Origin: Micrasema longulum | Taxonomy: Eukaryota > Arthropoda > Insecta > Trichoptera > Brachycentridae | Length of the DNA stretch: 64,000 bases | Reading direction: 5' to 3' | NCBI GenBank assembly: GCA_022494885.1 | Contig: JAGVSM010001125.1 | Coordinates: forward strand, 1-64,000 | Shown here: one piece after another, positions 21,480 through 31,734 of the stretch | How the letters are laid out: every line of letters begins with the position of its first letter | Numbering within the stretch: the stretch's first letter is position 1 | Translations under genes and position numbers: made by a program | Notes under the pieces: generated by a model | The model's input: the letters and a program-made list of their open reading frames with translations, nothing else | What the model was told of the DNA's origin: nothing | The model's database searches: none

Positions 21480-22320
21480 GATTCAAGAATGGGAGCAAAA
21501 ATGAGTGGTATGACTGTTAACTGCCTTCTGTATGCTGATGGTGCCGTGCTTCTTGCTAGCAGCAAAGGAGACCCGCAATTCTTGGTAACAAAAGTCTACG
21601 ATGTATGCAAGAAAAGCCATTTGGTTATGAATGTTGATAAATCGAAAGTGATGTTTTTTTAAAGGGATGAAAATATAACTAAATGTGAGATCAGTGTGAA
21701 TGGAGATATTCTGAATCAGGTAGAAGAATTTGTGTTCCTAGGAAGTATGTTTTCTAGGGATGGAAAAACCGAGAAAGATATTGAAAGGAGGGTGAGTGCC
21801 GGGAACAGGGTAAACGGTGCACTGAAATCTACTTTGGCAAACAAATGTTTATCGCAAGAGGCTAAACTAGCAGTTCACAACGGAGTTCTAGTGCCAACTC
21901 CAATGTATAGGAGCAGTATAGAATTGGAAAAATTATTATGAAAGTAGGTTGAATGCTGTTGAAATGCGATCCCTCAGGCGAATGTGTGGTAAAACGATGT
22001 ATGATAGGTGCACAAATGTCGAGATCCGTGAAGTGTGTAAGGCTGAGACATGCATTATCGACAGAATCAAGAAAGGGGTGCTGCGTTGGTTTGGACATGT
22101 ACAGCGAATGGACAGCAAAAGAACGGCTAAAAGGATCTACGATGCGAATGTTGATGGATGCAAAAAACGAGGAAGACCGAGAAAGACATGGCATGATCAA
22201 ATCCATCAAATACTTGAAGATGGACATGTCAAAAGTAGTTCTGTATGCCAAGATAGAGTGATATGGCGTTCTATCCTCTCTGCCACCCCTACGGGGAAAC
22301 GGCGAGATGGTTTCTTTGTT
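21480..22320 (+). mobile_element. RTE-like LINE copy with mutated catalytic box
   Basis: Reads CLLYADGAVLLASSKGD (YADG in place of YADD), VEEFVFLGSMFSRDGKTEKD, LAVHNGVLVPTPMY. After a disrupted stretch it continues MRSLRRMCGKTMYDR, LRWFGHVQRM, KKRGRPRKTWHDQI. The 3' end has CCCTACGGGGAAACGGCGAG. Two frame breaks and loss of a catalytic Asp make it inactive. Confidence 0.8.
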
Positions 22321-23373
22321 TATTTGTTTTTAATAATATATAATTTATTTTCACTGACAGGTTTCTATCGAACAAGTATGTTTTAAACCAATTTAGCAAA
22401 TTACCTTTCATTCCAGATTGTTATAATTTGTTAATTAGGATTTGATGGTTTACTTTGTCGAAAACCTTGCTAAAATCTGTGTAAATAGAATCAATTTTGT
22501 TTTTTTTCGGATAGTGCATCAGATAGAATATTTTGAAATAGTAATAAATTAGGAAGTGTCGATTTATTTTAAACAAATCCATGTTGGGCGTGTGTTATTG
22601 ATTTAGTTGTTGTAAATATTATTTTATCCAGCAAAAGCTTTTCCAGTAATTTTGAAATCATGTTTTTTTTCACTTAATTTACAATGGACATTGACTCACC
22701 TATGTAAAAGTGTTCCCCCTCGCTCCACCAGATATTATGTGCGGGAATGATGCGGGTGTTCGGCTTTTTCTTTATTCGGCTTTGTGTATCAAGATTTTTG
22801 GATATTGGATGCGGTGATGATAATCACTTTATCGGTAACTATATATAGATAGCGGTAGAAATATTATTTTTCGTTGTTAGTTTATCGCGCCGATCACAGA
22901 AGCTATTCATTTGTTTTTCAGAAAAAAAATACAGCTGTCAGTTTTATATTTAAATATGTAATTTGTGAATTGTTGCAATGCGGTAGGTACTGCCAGGCTG
23001 CTCAGGTTCCGACTTCTCAAGGAAAAGCCGACAACCAAAACATATAAATGGCAGTAAACATTCACGCGTAACCAAATCTTGTGGCCTTTTTCGGAATCCA
23101 CACATTGCAAAACCAATATTTTTTTGCTGTAACGATCGGTTAATTTGTTTTGTTCAAATAATTCTTTGTTTACAAAAGATTGCAGTTTTTCAGTTTTTTT
23201 TTAAATTTATATATACTGTTTTAACGATAAAGCAACAAGTAAAACAGTCAATTTTTCTGTCACCCTCAATCAAATTTTTTCTATTCTGACGGCGATAAGG
23301 TATATTAATTCATTAGCTTGTAAATAAACTGGAAGAAACAAGTCCAATCGGGAGAACAAGAACCGTTAACCTG

Positions 23374-23490
23374 TAGTTAGCATGTCACACACCAGGTATA
23401 TATTAAGACTTTTTCTCTGGCAACATTGTTTTCTGTTCGTTTAGTTAGCATTTTTTCCTGATGGCCGCTATTTCGTATTCTGACAGTTAC
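23374..23490 (+). promoter_or_regulatory. Conserved upstream module of gene A
   Basis: Contains AGTTAGCATGTCACAC, the core GGCAACATTGTTT (23419-23431), GGCCGCTATTTCG and TCTGACAGTT in the order seen upstream of all seven zinc-finger genes. It lies about 150-260 nt before the ATG. Promoter or 5'UTR function is inferred from conservation and position. Confidence 0.6.
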
Positions 23491-23635
23491 CATCTCAGTT
23501 AGAAGATGAAATAGTAAAAAAAAACAACTAAGAGAAAAAGGTGTCCTGATAACGTATTAGTGTATGTTTAAAACAAGCGTGTAATCCACAGTAAAGTGTA
23601 CATTCGCTCGCTACTAATAAATAACACAGAAGACA

Positions 23636-23999
23636 ATGGAACTGATGAAATTCGCTTCATTCAGTGTTAAGTCTGAACCGGGAACTTATGATATAGGAGG
23701 AGATATTCTCCATAATGGGGAAGAGACGCCATGTCCTCATAGAAGCGAAGAACTGGGTGTTGCTAACCTGAAGGCTGAACCGGAGACTGATGTGAAAGAA
23801 GATATTCTCGATACTGGGAAAGGGATGCAAGGTTCCTGCAGAAGAAAAGAACCAGGTGTTGCTACCATGAAAGCAGACCCAGGAACTAGTACTGAACAAC
23901 TGTATACTACAGAGAGAGATTTACTGATTTTTACGAAAATTGACATAGATTATTCTGATATAAAACAAGAATGTTTGGAGTCCTCTCGCAACACTGAAG
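23636..23999 (+). CDS. Gene A exon 1: N-terminal SUMO-motif region of a zinc-finger protein
   Basis: The ATG sits at 23636 and starts MELMKFASFSVKSEPGT, colinear with the other family members. Three repeat units follow (VKSEPGT, LKAEPET, MKADPGT), then the family-wide end FTKIDIDYSDIKQECLE. ψKxE sites are at VKSE, LKAE and IKQE. The region is acidic, low-complexity and without a known fold. It ends with one base of a split codon at the donor GAAG|GTGAGA, phase 1. Joined to exon 2 it gives a 542-residue protein. Unlike D, E, F and G, there is no TTTTCAGGTGATTG block before the ATG, so the 5'UTR may lack that intron. Confidence 0.85.
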
Positions 24000-24363
24000 G
24001 TGAGAAAACCGTTAAAGTGTCTCCTCGCATATCCATCTGATTTTAATAGTTGACCGAGTTCATTTTTAGAAGATTCATGATCCAGGTAAAGTTCTGTACC
24101 CGTTAGATCAGAAAGACACCTAAAATATATTTGCTTTTGTGTTTAAAAAAGTATTTATGGTTAATTGAGACACGAACATTGGCAGACCGGGTTTCTGAAG
24201 TATAGCCAGTAACAATGTAAATTCATTTATGAATCTACTCAATCAAAAAAGATTTCGTCTAATCTACGCCAGGGAATATAACAAATACGCTGATGTCCCT
24301 GCTATCCGCTAAATTGTGGCCCATGTTTACCACCGGGTTAATATTATAACTTTTACTTTTCAG

Positions 24364-25628
24364 ATATTACTAAGTCCCCAACTGTATCTCGGGAAAGTAT
24401 CAATCTACCGTCTCATAGTGCAGAACCACCATCTGTGGGGGCTAATAAAACATGGGAGGAAAACACTTGTACGGAGTGGGTGCTGCCGAGTACTGGGGAG
24501 AAACCTTTCTCTTGCTCGCAATGTAGTTATGCATGTACACAAAAGGGCCATTTAACAAGTCACATGTTGATACATACTGACGAGAAAGCGTTCTCATGTT
24601 TGGAATGTAGTTTCAGATGTTCACGTAACAGTGTTTTAAAACGTCACATGTTATCACACACTGGCGAGAAACCATTCTCATGCTCGCAATGCAGTAATAC
24701 GTTTACGCAGAGCTGCGATTTAAAACGTCATTTGTTAACACATACCGGCGAAAAATCGTTCTCATGCTCACAGTGTCGTTTTACATGTTCACAAAAATGT
24801 AATTTAAAAAATCACATGCTGATACACACTGGTGATAAACCGTTTTCCTGCTCACAATGTCGCTTTACGTGTTCACAAAAATGTAATTTGAAAAGTCACA
24901 TGTTGAAACATACTGGCGAGAAGCAGTTTTCATGCCCGGAATGTAGTTTTAGGTGTTTTCGAAACAGTGTTTTAAAACGTCACATGTTAACACACACTGG
25001 TGAGAAACCGTTCTCATGCTCACAATGCAGTTATACATGTGCACTAAAAAGTCATTTAAAAACACACATGTTGACACATACTGGCGATAAACCGTATTCG
25101 TGCTCACAATGTAGTAATGCCTTTGCACATAACGGTGATTTAAAACGTCATTTGTTAATACATACTGGAGAGAAACCGTTTTCATGCTCCTATTGTCGTT
25201 TTACATGCATACAAAGAACTCATTTAAACTACCACATGTTAAAACATACTAATGAAAAACCGTTCTCATGCTCACAATGTAGTTTTAGATGTTCACGAAA
25301 CAATATTTTAAAACATCACTTGTTTATGCACGCTGAAAAAAAACCGTTCTCATGCTCACAGTGCAATTTTACTTGTACACTAAAGGGTAATTTAAAAAGT
25401 CACATATTGAAACACTCTGGCGTAAAACCGTTCTCATGCTCACAATGTAGTTACACGTCTTCACGGAAGTATAATTTAAAAAATCATTTGCTAATACATA
25501 ATGGCGAGAAACCGAATTCGTTCGCATGTTCACAATGTATTTTTAGATGCACACGGAATTCTGTTTTAAAACGACATATCGCCTGTGAACATACAACTTC
25601 TTATAACCCTCAATATTCAGTAGACTAA
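24364..25628 (+). CDS. Gene A exon 2: 13-finger C2H2 zinc-finger array
   Basis: It starts after TTTTACTTTTCAG. The split codon makes Asp, followed by ITKSPTVSRESINLPSHSAE, the family linker. Thirteen complete C-x2-C-x12-H-x3/4-H fingers follow in 84 nt steps with TGEKP-type linkers; the last ends HIACEH before the TAA at 25626. The scaffold FSCSQCSYTC...LKRHMLIH is nearly constant, while helix positions -1, 2, 3 and 6 vary: Q/G/H/S, R/S/V/R, Q/C/D/R and L/S/H/T in fingers 1, 2, 3 and 7. Expected role: nuclear sequence-specific DNA binding; target unknown. It is the longest array here, with no broken finger. AATAAA lies at 25661. Confidence 0.92.
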
Positions 25629-25747
25629 AAAATAATTGTATGATCCCACAACTTCTATCAAATAAATTTTCCACTAGATTTCCTTGGTTTTTTGACATTT
25701 TATTGCATGTTTTTTTAGAGATAAAAATGTGTTTAACGTGTTTAATA

Positions 25748-25840
25748 ATATACCTGTGGGATACGAGGTTTCTCCACCAAAAATTGCGATGATACGAAGT
25801 ATTGCATTGAAAATATTTCAGAAATAATATGAATTCCAAA
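25748..25840 (+). repeat. Conserved 3' module downstream of gene A
   Basis: GTGGGATACGAGGTTTCTCC and the following A-rich stretch recur after gene E (49318-49420) and gene F (58285-58390). Conservation after paralogous genes suggests shared ancestral 3'UTR or downstream sequence. Confidence 0.6.
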
Positions 25841-26377
25841 CACTGGAGTTTGATACCAATTTATTCAAGAGAAGACCTACATTTTCTTTGAGTTCGAAAA
25901 TAAAAATTTGGATTGCAAATATTGAATTCTGAAGTTTTAGGTGTTAATATAAGTTATGTCCGTTTATTTTCAAATTATAAAATGAGTACCAAAAGTTTAA
26001 AAAATGGTCAAGGTTGTTAAAAAAAATTGATTGCCGTACCTCTTCTTTTAATAAAATAAAAAGGTCACCATCGACGGCCTTCCAGGACGGCGTGATGTAG
26101 GTTTAAATAAGATGCAACTTGGATTTAGGTTCTCCTGAGGCATGCTCAGCACGTGTCCAAGCCAGGACCACCGCCTCATCCTCAAGACGCCCGTTATAGA
26201 AGGCTGCTGCGTCCGCTATCGGACCTTTTACCTAATATTCTTCTCAAGCACCAACTCTCTAAACTCAGGAGTTTGGTAAGGTGTGCCAAGATTCGCACCC
26301 ATATAGAAGCATTGACATTATACAATTGATTGCTGTTACGTTACATATATTATTTTAGTTGATTACAAGCCTTCAAA

Positions 26378-26595
26378 ATGGACTGTCAACTAAACGAAAG
26401 TGAGCATTTTCGACACTTCATTTTGTGCGCTTTTAATCGAGGAATAAAGCTGCTCGAGGTATTTGCGTAGTGTACGATGATTTCGCCACTCGCCAGATAG
26501 CAGATGGACACTCGAATATTGCGTTTTATGCTGGTTCGCAGATTTGGCGTTGCTATTGCAATTACTTTTCCACCGAGCCCCAATACAAATTAACG
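26378..26595 (+). pseudogene. Mariner transposase N-terminal fragment
   Basis: The frame MDCQLNESEHFRHFILCAFN continues RGIKA and, after a one-base shift, ARGICVVYDDFATRQIADG. 'FRHxxLxxFNRGxKAA..ICxVY' is the N-terminal helix-turn-helix region of mariner transposases. The catalytic DDD domain is absent. Confidence 0.65.
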
Positions 26596-27574
26596 CAGTG
26601 ACCTACCTTTTCATTCAAGGGTCATTTAGACCCTTTACTTATCTACTCTGTTGTGTCCAATGCTTTCTTGTATACAATAAGATTTTAGAGAAATAAGCAA
26701 ATTGCTTTTTTTAAATATATTTTTTTTACATTTGTCTTATGGTAATATTTTTCGCGAGCTGGCAACATTTTGCGGCGACTTCAAGCTTGCGCGCGGTGAA
26801 AGCGTAGCAAACGGGGGAGATTTTTGGGCACAGGCCAATGTATTCAAATATAATTCTACGCTCATTCTGGACTATTCTTCATTCAATGGTGTGGCCATTA
26901 TTTGATGCTAAGTGTCGTCACATTAAGAAAATAAACATTTTCTAATTAATCACTCTCTAGGGGGTAGAGAAGATCCAGAATACCACCACAGGGCAGTAAG
27001 GCGTTAATATTGAAAATCACAGAGTTATGGCTTCAAATACGAATTTAATTTATTGATTTAATTTTTTAATTTGCAACGCAGGTCAACACACCAATTCGGT
27101 AGGGTTGATATTCGTTTGTTTTCTTTGAAGGATTTTGCTAGTTGATGCAGGGAGCTCCTTCTCCAGTTGGAGATGATATAATGAAACGACGATATGCTCT
27201 GATGTCCATTTATTACAATATATTGAATAAAATACAAAATCGGCAAAGCGACAATTTATCAAAACATTTTTACACAATACTCCTAACTTTGATATTTTAA
27301 AAAACATCTCTACTAAAGTGATTAAGCTTTGTATTATAATTACATATTTTTCCAAATACTGGACGTTTCCATATATGGATCATTGTGGGTACGTATTATT
27401 TTTTTATAGATGTACGCAGAAATGTGGCACGGTCGAGAAATAAACAATGGAATAAGCTTAGTATAATTATACTGGTTCCTAAATATTTAGTAACCTTTTT
27501 TATACCGGATATAAATAGTTACACCAGGTATAGTGATTCCTTGTTGTAAGGATATCTAATAGATATATAATAAT

Positions 27575-27670
27575 TTAGAATATGACCAGACTTAAGATTT
27601 TGGTTTATCTGATCAAGCCACGTCTTACTTGGTCTTCCTCGTTCATTCTCGTCACATATACCTGTTATAG
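27575..27670 (-). mobile_element. RTE-like LINE scrap
   Basis: The minus strand reads ERGRPSKTWLDQINQNLKSG, the GRPRKTW block of the copies at 6255, 15500 and 21480. Confidence 0.6.
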
Positions 27671-27959
27671 CCAGCGGATTAATTTACGCGATATTGTCCT
27701 CGTCAAGAAAATAAACTAAAAAAAATATAATAAATCAAATCGACTCATGGACATTAATTGCATTCGTTAATTAATGTGTGGTTGAATGTCTCGCCGAGAG
27801 ATGGCGGGATCGTTTTCGCTCGGTCGGCAATATCGCATGATTTGCGGCCGACGAGATCCGGTGTGTTTTTTTAAACGGGACAGCGTTTTTCTCTCGGGCT
27901 TAGACATCTCAATATCATACGCATCATTATCAAATCATGATACGGACTGACTATGTACA

Positions 27960-28030
27960 GTAATCTCTGTAGTACTATTGCATGGCATAACGGAACCTGT
28001 TCGATTTATTACATCAAACTTTCCATATAA
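27960..28030 (-). repeat. Conserved 3' module downstream of gene B
   Basis: The reverse complement contains TAATAAATCGAACAGGTTCC and GTTATGCCATGCAATAG. Close counterparts follow gene D (about 40890-40945: AAATCAGGCATGTTCCGTTA). It marks an ancestral 3' flank shared by the minus-strand subfamily. Confidence 0.5.
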
Positions 28031-28095
28031 TAACGTAATAAGCAGTGCGCTCAATCTAAAAATTCACTGAAAACACATCCCAACAATTGAAACGG

Positions 28096-28235
28096 GTGGA
28101 TTCCATAAAATATCCTGGCGTAATCATATTAAAAGGAATCTGCCATGGGAGGCTCAGGTCCAGCCACAGGCTTCTAGGTCGAGAATGCTGTCATCTATGC
28201 TGCTCTATTGGCGCTTTTAGAAGCGTGCACCGATT
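28096..28235 (+). mobile_element. L2/CR1-like LINE scrap
   Basis: The frame VDSIKYPGVIILK... matches the start of the copy at 31735 (GCGGATTCCATAAAATACTT). It is frameshifted and lies just beyond the 3' end of gene B. Confidence 0.5.
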
Positions 28236-28341
28236 AAATGCAAAATTTATTGCGAGCATGAGGTCGATTTCTCACCAGTATGTTATAACGTGTGATTTTT
28301 TAAATCAGTTATGGTGTATATGTGAAACAACATTGTGAGCA

Positions 28342-29081
28342 TTAAAACGGTTTCTTACCGGAATGTACTAACATGACGTGATTTTTTAAGCGACTCTTTA
28401 GGAAACATGAATAACTACATTGTAAGCTTGAGAACGGTTTCACGCCAGTATGTATCAGCATGTGACTTCTTAAATTACATTTAAGCGAACATGTAAATTT
28501 ACAATGAGAGCATGAGAATGGTTTCTTGCCAGTATGTACCAGCATGTGACATCTTAAATTACTCTTAAATGAACATGTATATTTACATTGTGCGCATGAG
28601 AATGGTTTTTCCCTAGTATGTATCACCATGTGAATTCTCAAACTATTTTTCCGTGAACTTGTAAAACTACATTCTAAGCATGAAAACGGTTTCTCACCAG
28701 AATGCGTCATCATGTGACTTTTTAATCTATCCTTCAGCCCACATACATAACTACATTTTGAGCATGAGAACGGTTTCTCGCCTGTATGTATTAACAAGTG
28801 ACGTTTTAAATCAGAAATTCGTGAACATGTGTAACTACATTGCGAGCAAGAAAATGGATTTTCGCTACTTTTTTTAATCGAGTAACATTTCAAACTACCC
28901 TTTTTTGAACTTTTACAACTACACTGAGATCGTGAGAATGGTTTTACCCCAGTACTCGGCAAAACACATTCATTACAAGTATTCTTCGGTATTGTTGTAT
29001 GTTTTGACAGTGGTAGAGGTTTTGCACTGTGAGACGGTAGATTAATACTCTCCGGAGGTAATGTTGGCGGCTTAGTAGTTT
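28342..29081 (-). CDS. Gene B exon 2: decaying C2H2 zinc-finger exon
   Basis: On the minus strand the exon opens after a CAG acceptor (29082-29084) with the linker ETTKPPTLPPESINLPSHSA. The first finger is broken: its first Cys is Arg (SRSQC) and both His are lost. Five intact fingers follow. A seventh has Ser in place of its first Cys (FSSLQC). The frame stops at KKPF then TAA (28342-28344), where sister genes read TCA. Downstream DNA still resembles two more fingers (TGCTCACAATG..., GGTGAGAAATCG) with further stops. Joined to exon 1 this gives 376 residues. It is either a shortened gene or an early pseudogene. AATAAA lies at 28251-28246. Confidence 0.8.
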
Positions 29082-29589
29082 CTGAAAAGTAAAAGTTATA
29101 TTTGAAAACATGAACTATACAAATATCACTCTGCCAGATTTAAAATTGACACTTAAAATGCATTGTTCCTTTCAAAGCGGGATTCGTTGGATATGGCTGT
29201 CGTCCCAATCTAAGACTAACACTGAATTCATTCAAGTAATAGGTATCATAATTTGTATAATTTAAAAGTACCAAATTTACCGAAATCAAATGGAAACATG
29301 TTTTTTAAAGGTTGATCATAGATTAGACTGTTTGGGCAATATATCCATCCAGGGCAAAATTGGACGGTTTCGCGGTAGGTATATGAAAACTAGGCAATAA
29401 AAGCTTTTACGGCTTCTAAATTTTGTTGATTTTTGCGGAAACTTAAAGTGATCGAGATGTAAATAAATGAAATTCCATTGAAGTTCTGCTCTAATGATTA
29501 GATACAAAACCAAATATTAGTGATAGCAATGAACTCAATACTTCAATTTTGAATAGAAATAGGGGGAGACAATATGACACTTTTCTCAC

Positions 29590-29980
29590 CTTTGTTGTTG
29601 TGAGAGGATTCCAAGCATTCTTGTTTTATATCAAGATAATCAATGTCAATTACCGTTATGATCGGTATGTCACTCTCAATAGTACACTGTTGTTCAGTAC
29701 TGGTCCCCGGTTCAGCCTCCACGATAGCAACACCTAGCTCCTCGCTTCTGTAGGAATATGACACCCCTTTCCTAGTATTGAGAATATCTCTTACGCCGCA
29801 TGCCCCCGGTTCGAACTTAATCTGTTGCATAGTCTTCAGTTCAGACTTCACGGTAGCAGCAACTGGCTCCTCGCTTCCGTAGAGACATGGCGTTTCTTTC
29901 CCGGCATGGAGAATACCTCCTATATCGCCAGTCCCCGGTTCAGACTTAACAATGACTGAAGACACCTCCATCTGTTCCAT
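29590..29980 (-). CDS. Gene B exon 1: N-terminal SUMO-motif region
   Basis: Starts ATG at 29980 (MEQMEVSSVIVKSEPGT) and ends at AAAG|GTGAGA in phase 1 after 130 codons. The repeat units are VKSEPGT, VKSELKT, IKFEPGA and VEAEPGT; in the last, Lys is replaced by Glu. The internal stretch KTMQQIKFEPG looks like a second copy of the protein's own start, as in gene C. It ends TVIDIDYLDIKQECLE. ψKxE sites: VKSE twice, IKFE and IKQE. Confidence 0.82.
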
Positions 29981-30287
29981 TAATTTTTAGCTCGATTACA
30001 AATCTGAATATCAATCACCAGAAAACAAACCCGATGCACACCTAGATTTTATGATAATAACAGTTATAAAGAAGGAACTAGAAATACCAGGATCGTAAGA
30101 GATTATAGATTTTGTCATAGCCTTAGTTAAGTTGGCCACACCTCCATAACGTTATTTTATAATCCAAGTAAATATTTTATCTATGGGTACAAAACATTAG
30201 AATGTTACGAAACATTAGGGTTTAAAGTTTGTTCTTAATTTATTTAGAACGGTGACCGAATGTTTACTTTATACAGATAAAAAAAGA

Positions 30288-30398
30288 ACTGTCAGGACAC
30301 GAAATAGCAGCCATTACAAAATGTACTGGTCTGAGCAGACAATGTTGCCTGTCTTAAAGTCTGATAATGAATACTTATAATGTGGCATGTCAACTGCC
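30288..30398 (-). promoter_or_regulatory. Conserved upstream module of gene B
   Basis: The reverse complement reads GTTGACATGCCACA, ACAGGCAACATTGTCTG, GGCTGCTATTTCGTGTCC and TGACAGTTC, colinear with the modules of the other genes. It lies about 310 nt upstream of the ATG. Confidence 0.6.
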
Positions 30399-30839
30399 GG
30401 ATAAATATGTTTGTATGATATTCCACGACACTTCACTTGATAAAAAATTACCATCATTTGTGGAAATTCGAACATTCGATTTCATTTTATTCAATTCTCA
30501 GAATTTTAGCCAGCAGCATTTATGGAAAGCCACTGACGTAAAACATATAAACGTAAATACTTAGACTTCCATATTTGCTTATCTAAAATGTTTTCCGTCA
30601 TTTTTATGCATATTTCCCAATTTTAGTTTTTTGTTGCATCTATCTATTAAACCCGTTCCAATATAGATGTAAGTTGTATCTGTATGGTGTGGTATCAGTA
30701 GGGTATCACACACACGGGCAGCACAGCAGGAAGCTACAGCAAGGCGTTTTATGGTCACTCGCTCAAATATTTTTATATTAACCTGAATGACTGCGGACCA
30801 CCATGCTATCACCGCTCACCATACCTGACACAATTATTT

Positions 30840-31730
30840 AAACATTTATACATATCTGCAATTTAAAAAAAGATACTTAAATAATATACTATGTTTCAAG
30901 GGCATTGCGCCTTGTCCAAGAGCCACATCGGTACAGCTCTTGAAAACATCTCTATTTGATGTGCTAATCCATTAGGGTTTATTTCATAACCTGTCGATTG
31001 GCTTAAATATATATATATAAAAAATAGTGATTGTAAAAATCATAAGAACAATTCGAATTGTTGGTTTCACATTTGTTTCAATAAGTTGCGTGCAAAAAAA
31101 TATTAATTATACGCAATATTAAAAAAAAAAAATACTAAACAAATTTCCAGTGGGGGAGCGTACCAGATTTTTAAAATAAAAACTATTGTTTTCCAATAAA
31201 AATGCGACATATTTATTTATTTATCAAAGAAAACAACAGCAATTATAACAAAAATACAATGTTTACACATAAACCAAAATTACAGGCCAATTAAAGATTT
31301 ATTTATATTTCTAAATACAATGCAAAAAAAAGCGTACCCGAGTCACTCCGAATCATTCACTTGTAAAAATATATATACATTATATCAATAATAACGAAAT
31401 AAATTAATTTCGGGTCATATTGATTAGGTATTTTGATAATAAATTCAATTTGATACAATTTATATTTCCCATCCAAACTGTAAGGATACGATCTCCTGTA
31501 AAATTAGCCATCCGTTATTTACGAGTTGTAATCAAATAATTTTCCCTTTTAATGGTCCAGGGTTAATTCTAATTCCCAAAATAAAATACCCTGGTGTTAT
31601 CAAAAGATGTTATACCAATTTATTATCCTATGCACCATTAGATGCGGAAAGGGAATGGTTCCGAAGATGAATCTAAATACCTTACGTTTATCGAAAATAA
31701 CAGAACATACCAAGCAGCTCGCATAGTCAA
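30840..31730. other. Interval without a recognised gene
   Basis: AT-rich. ATTTATTTATTTATC at 31205-31225 probably marks the 3' tail of another minus-strand LINE. No conserved coding block was seen. Confidence 0.4.
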
Positions 31731-31734
31731 TTTT

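Larger units (their letters stand above)
20382..22690 (-). mobile_element. LINE reverse transcriptase, broken by nested insertions
   Basis: Read from the right on the minus strand: FEKLLLDKIIFTTTKS, THAQHGF, IYTDFSKVFDKVNHQIL (22400-22680). Then VPQGSHLGPVLFLIFINDV and VLIFADDMKIF (21310-21440), FNIWCQQNKLQLNVS (20915-20990), VSDLGGLFDSKLLFKEH, AVKLLGFVLRTGKDFNNINT, and LQERRTSTDLTTLYKIMKP to about 20385. The RT block order is complete but split by an RTE-like copy (21450-22320), a LINE tail (20998-21300) and the MITE at 20132-20381. Confidence 0.8.

Noticed and set aside
24480..25600. Regularly spaced direct repeats every 84 nt, superficially like an array of repeats and spacers
   Set aside because: They are coding zinc-finger modules in one open frame with C2H2 spacing, not a CRISPR array.
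26040..26290. Reverse-strand phrases LGHVLSMPQENL and TPSWKAVDGD suggesting another LINE
   Set aside because: Too short and stop-ridden to assign beyond chance.
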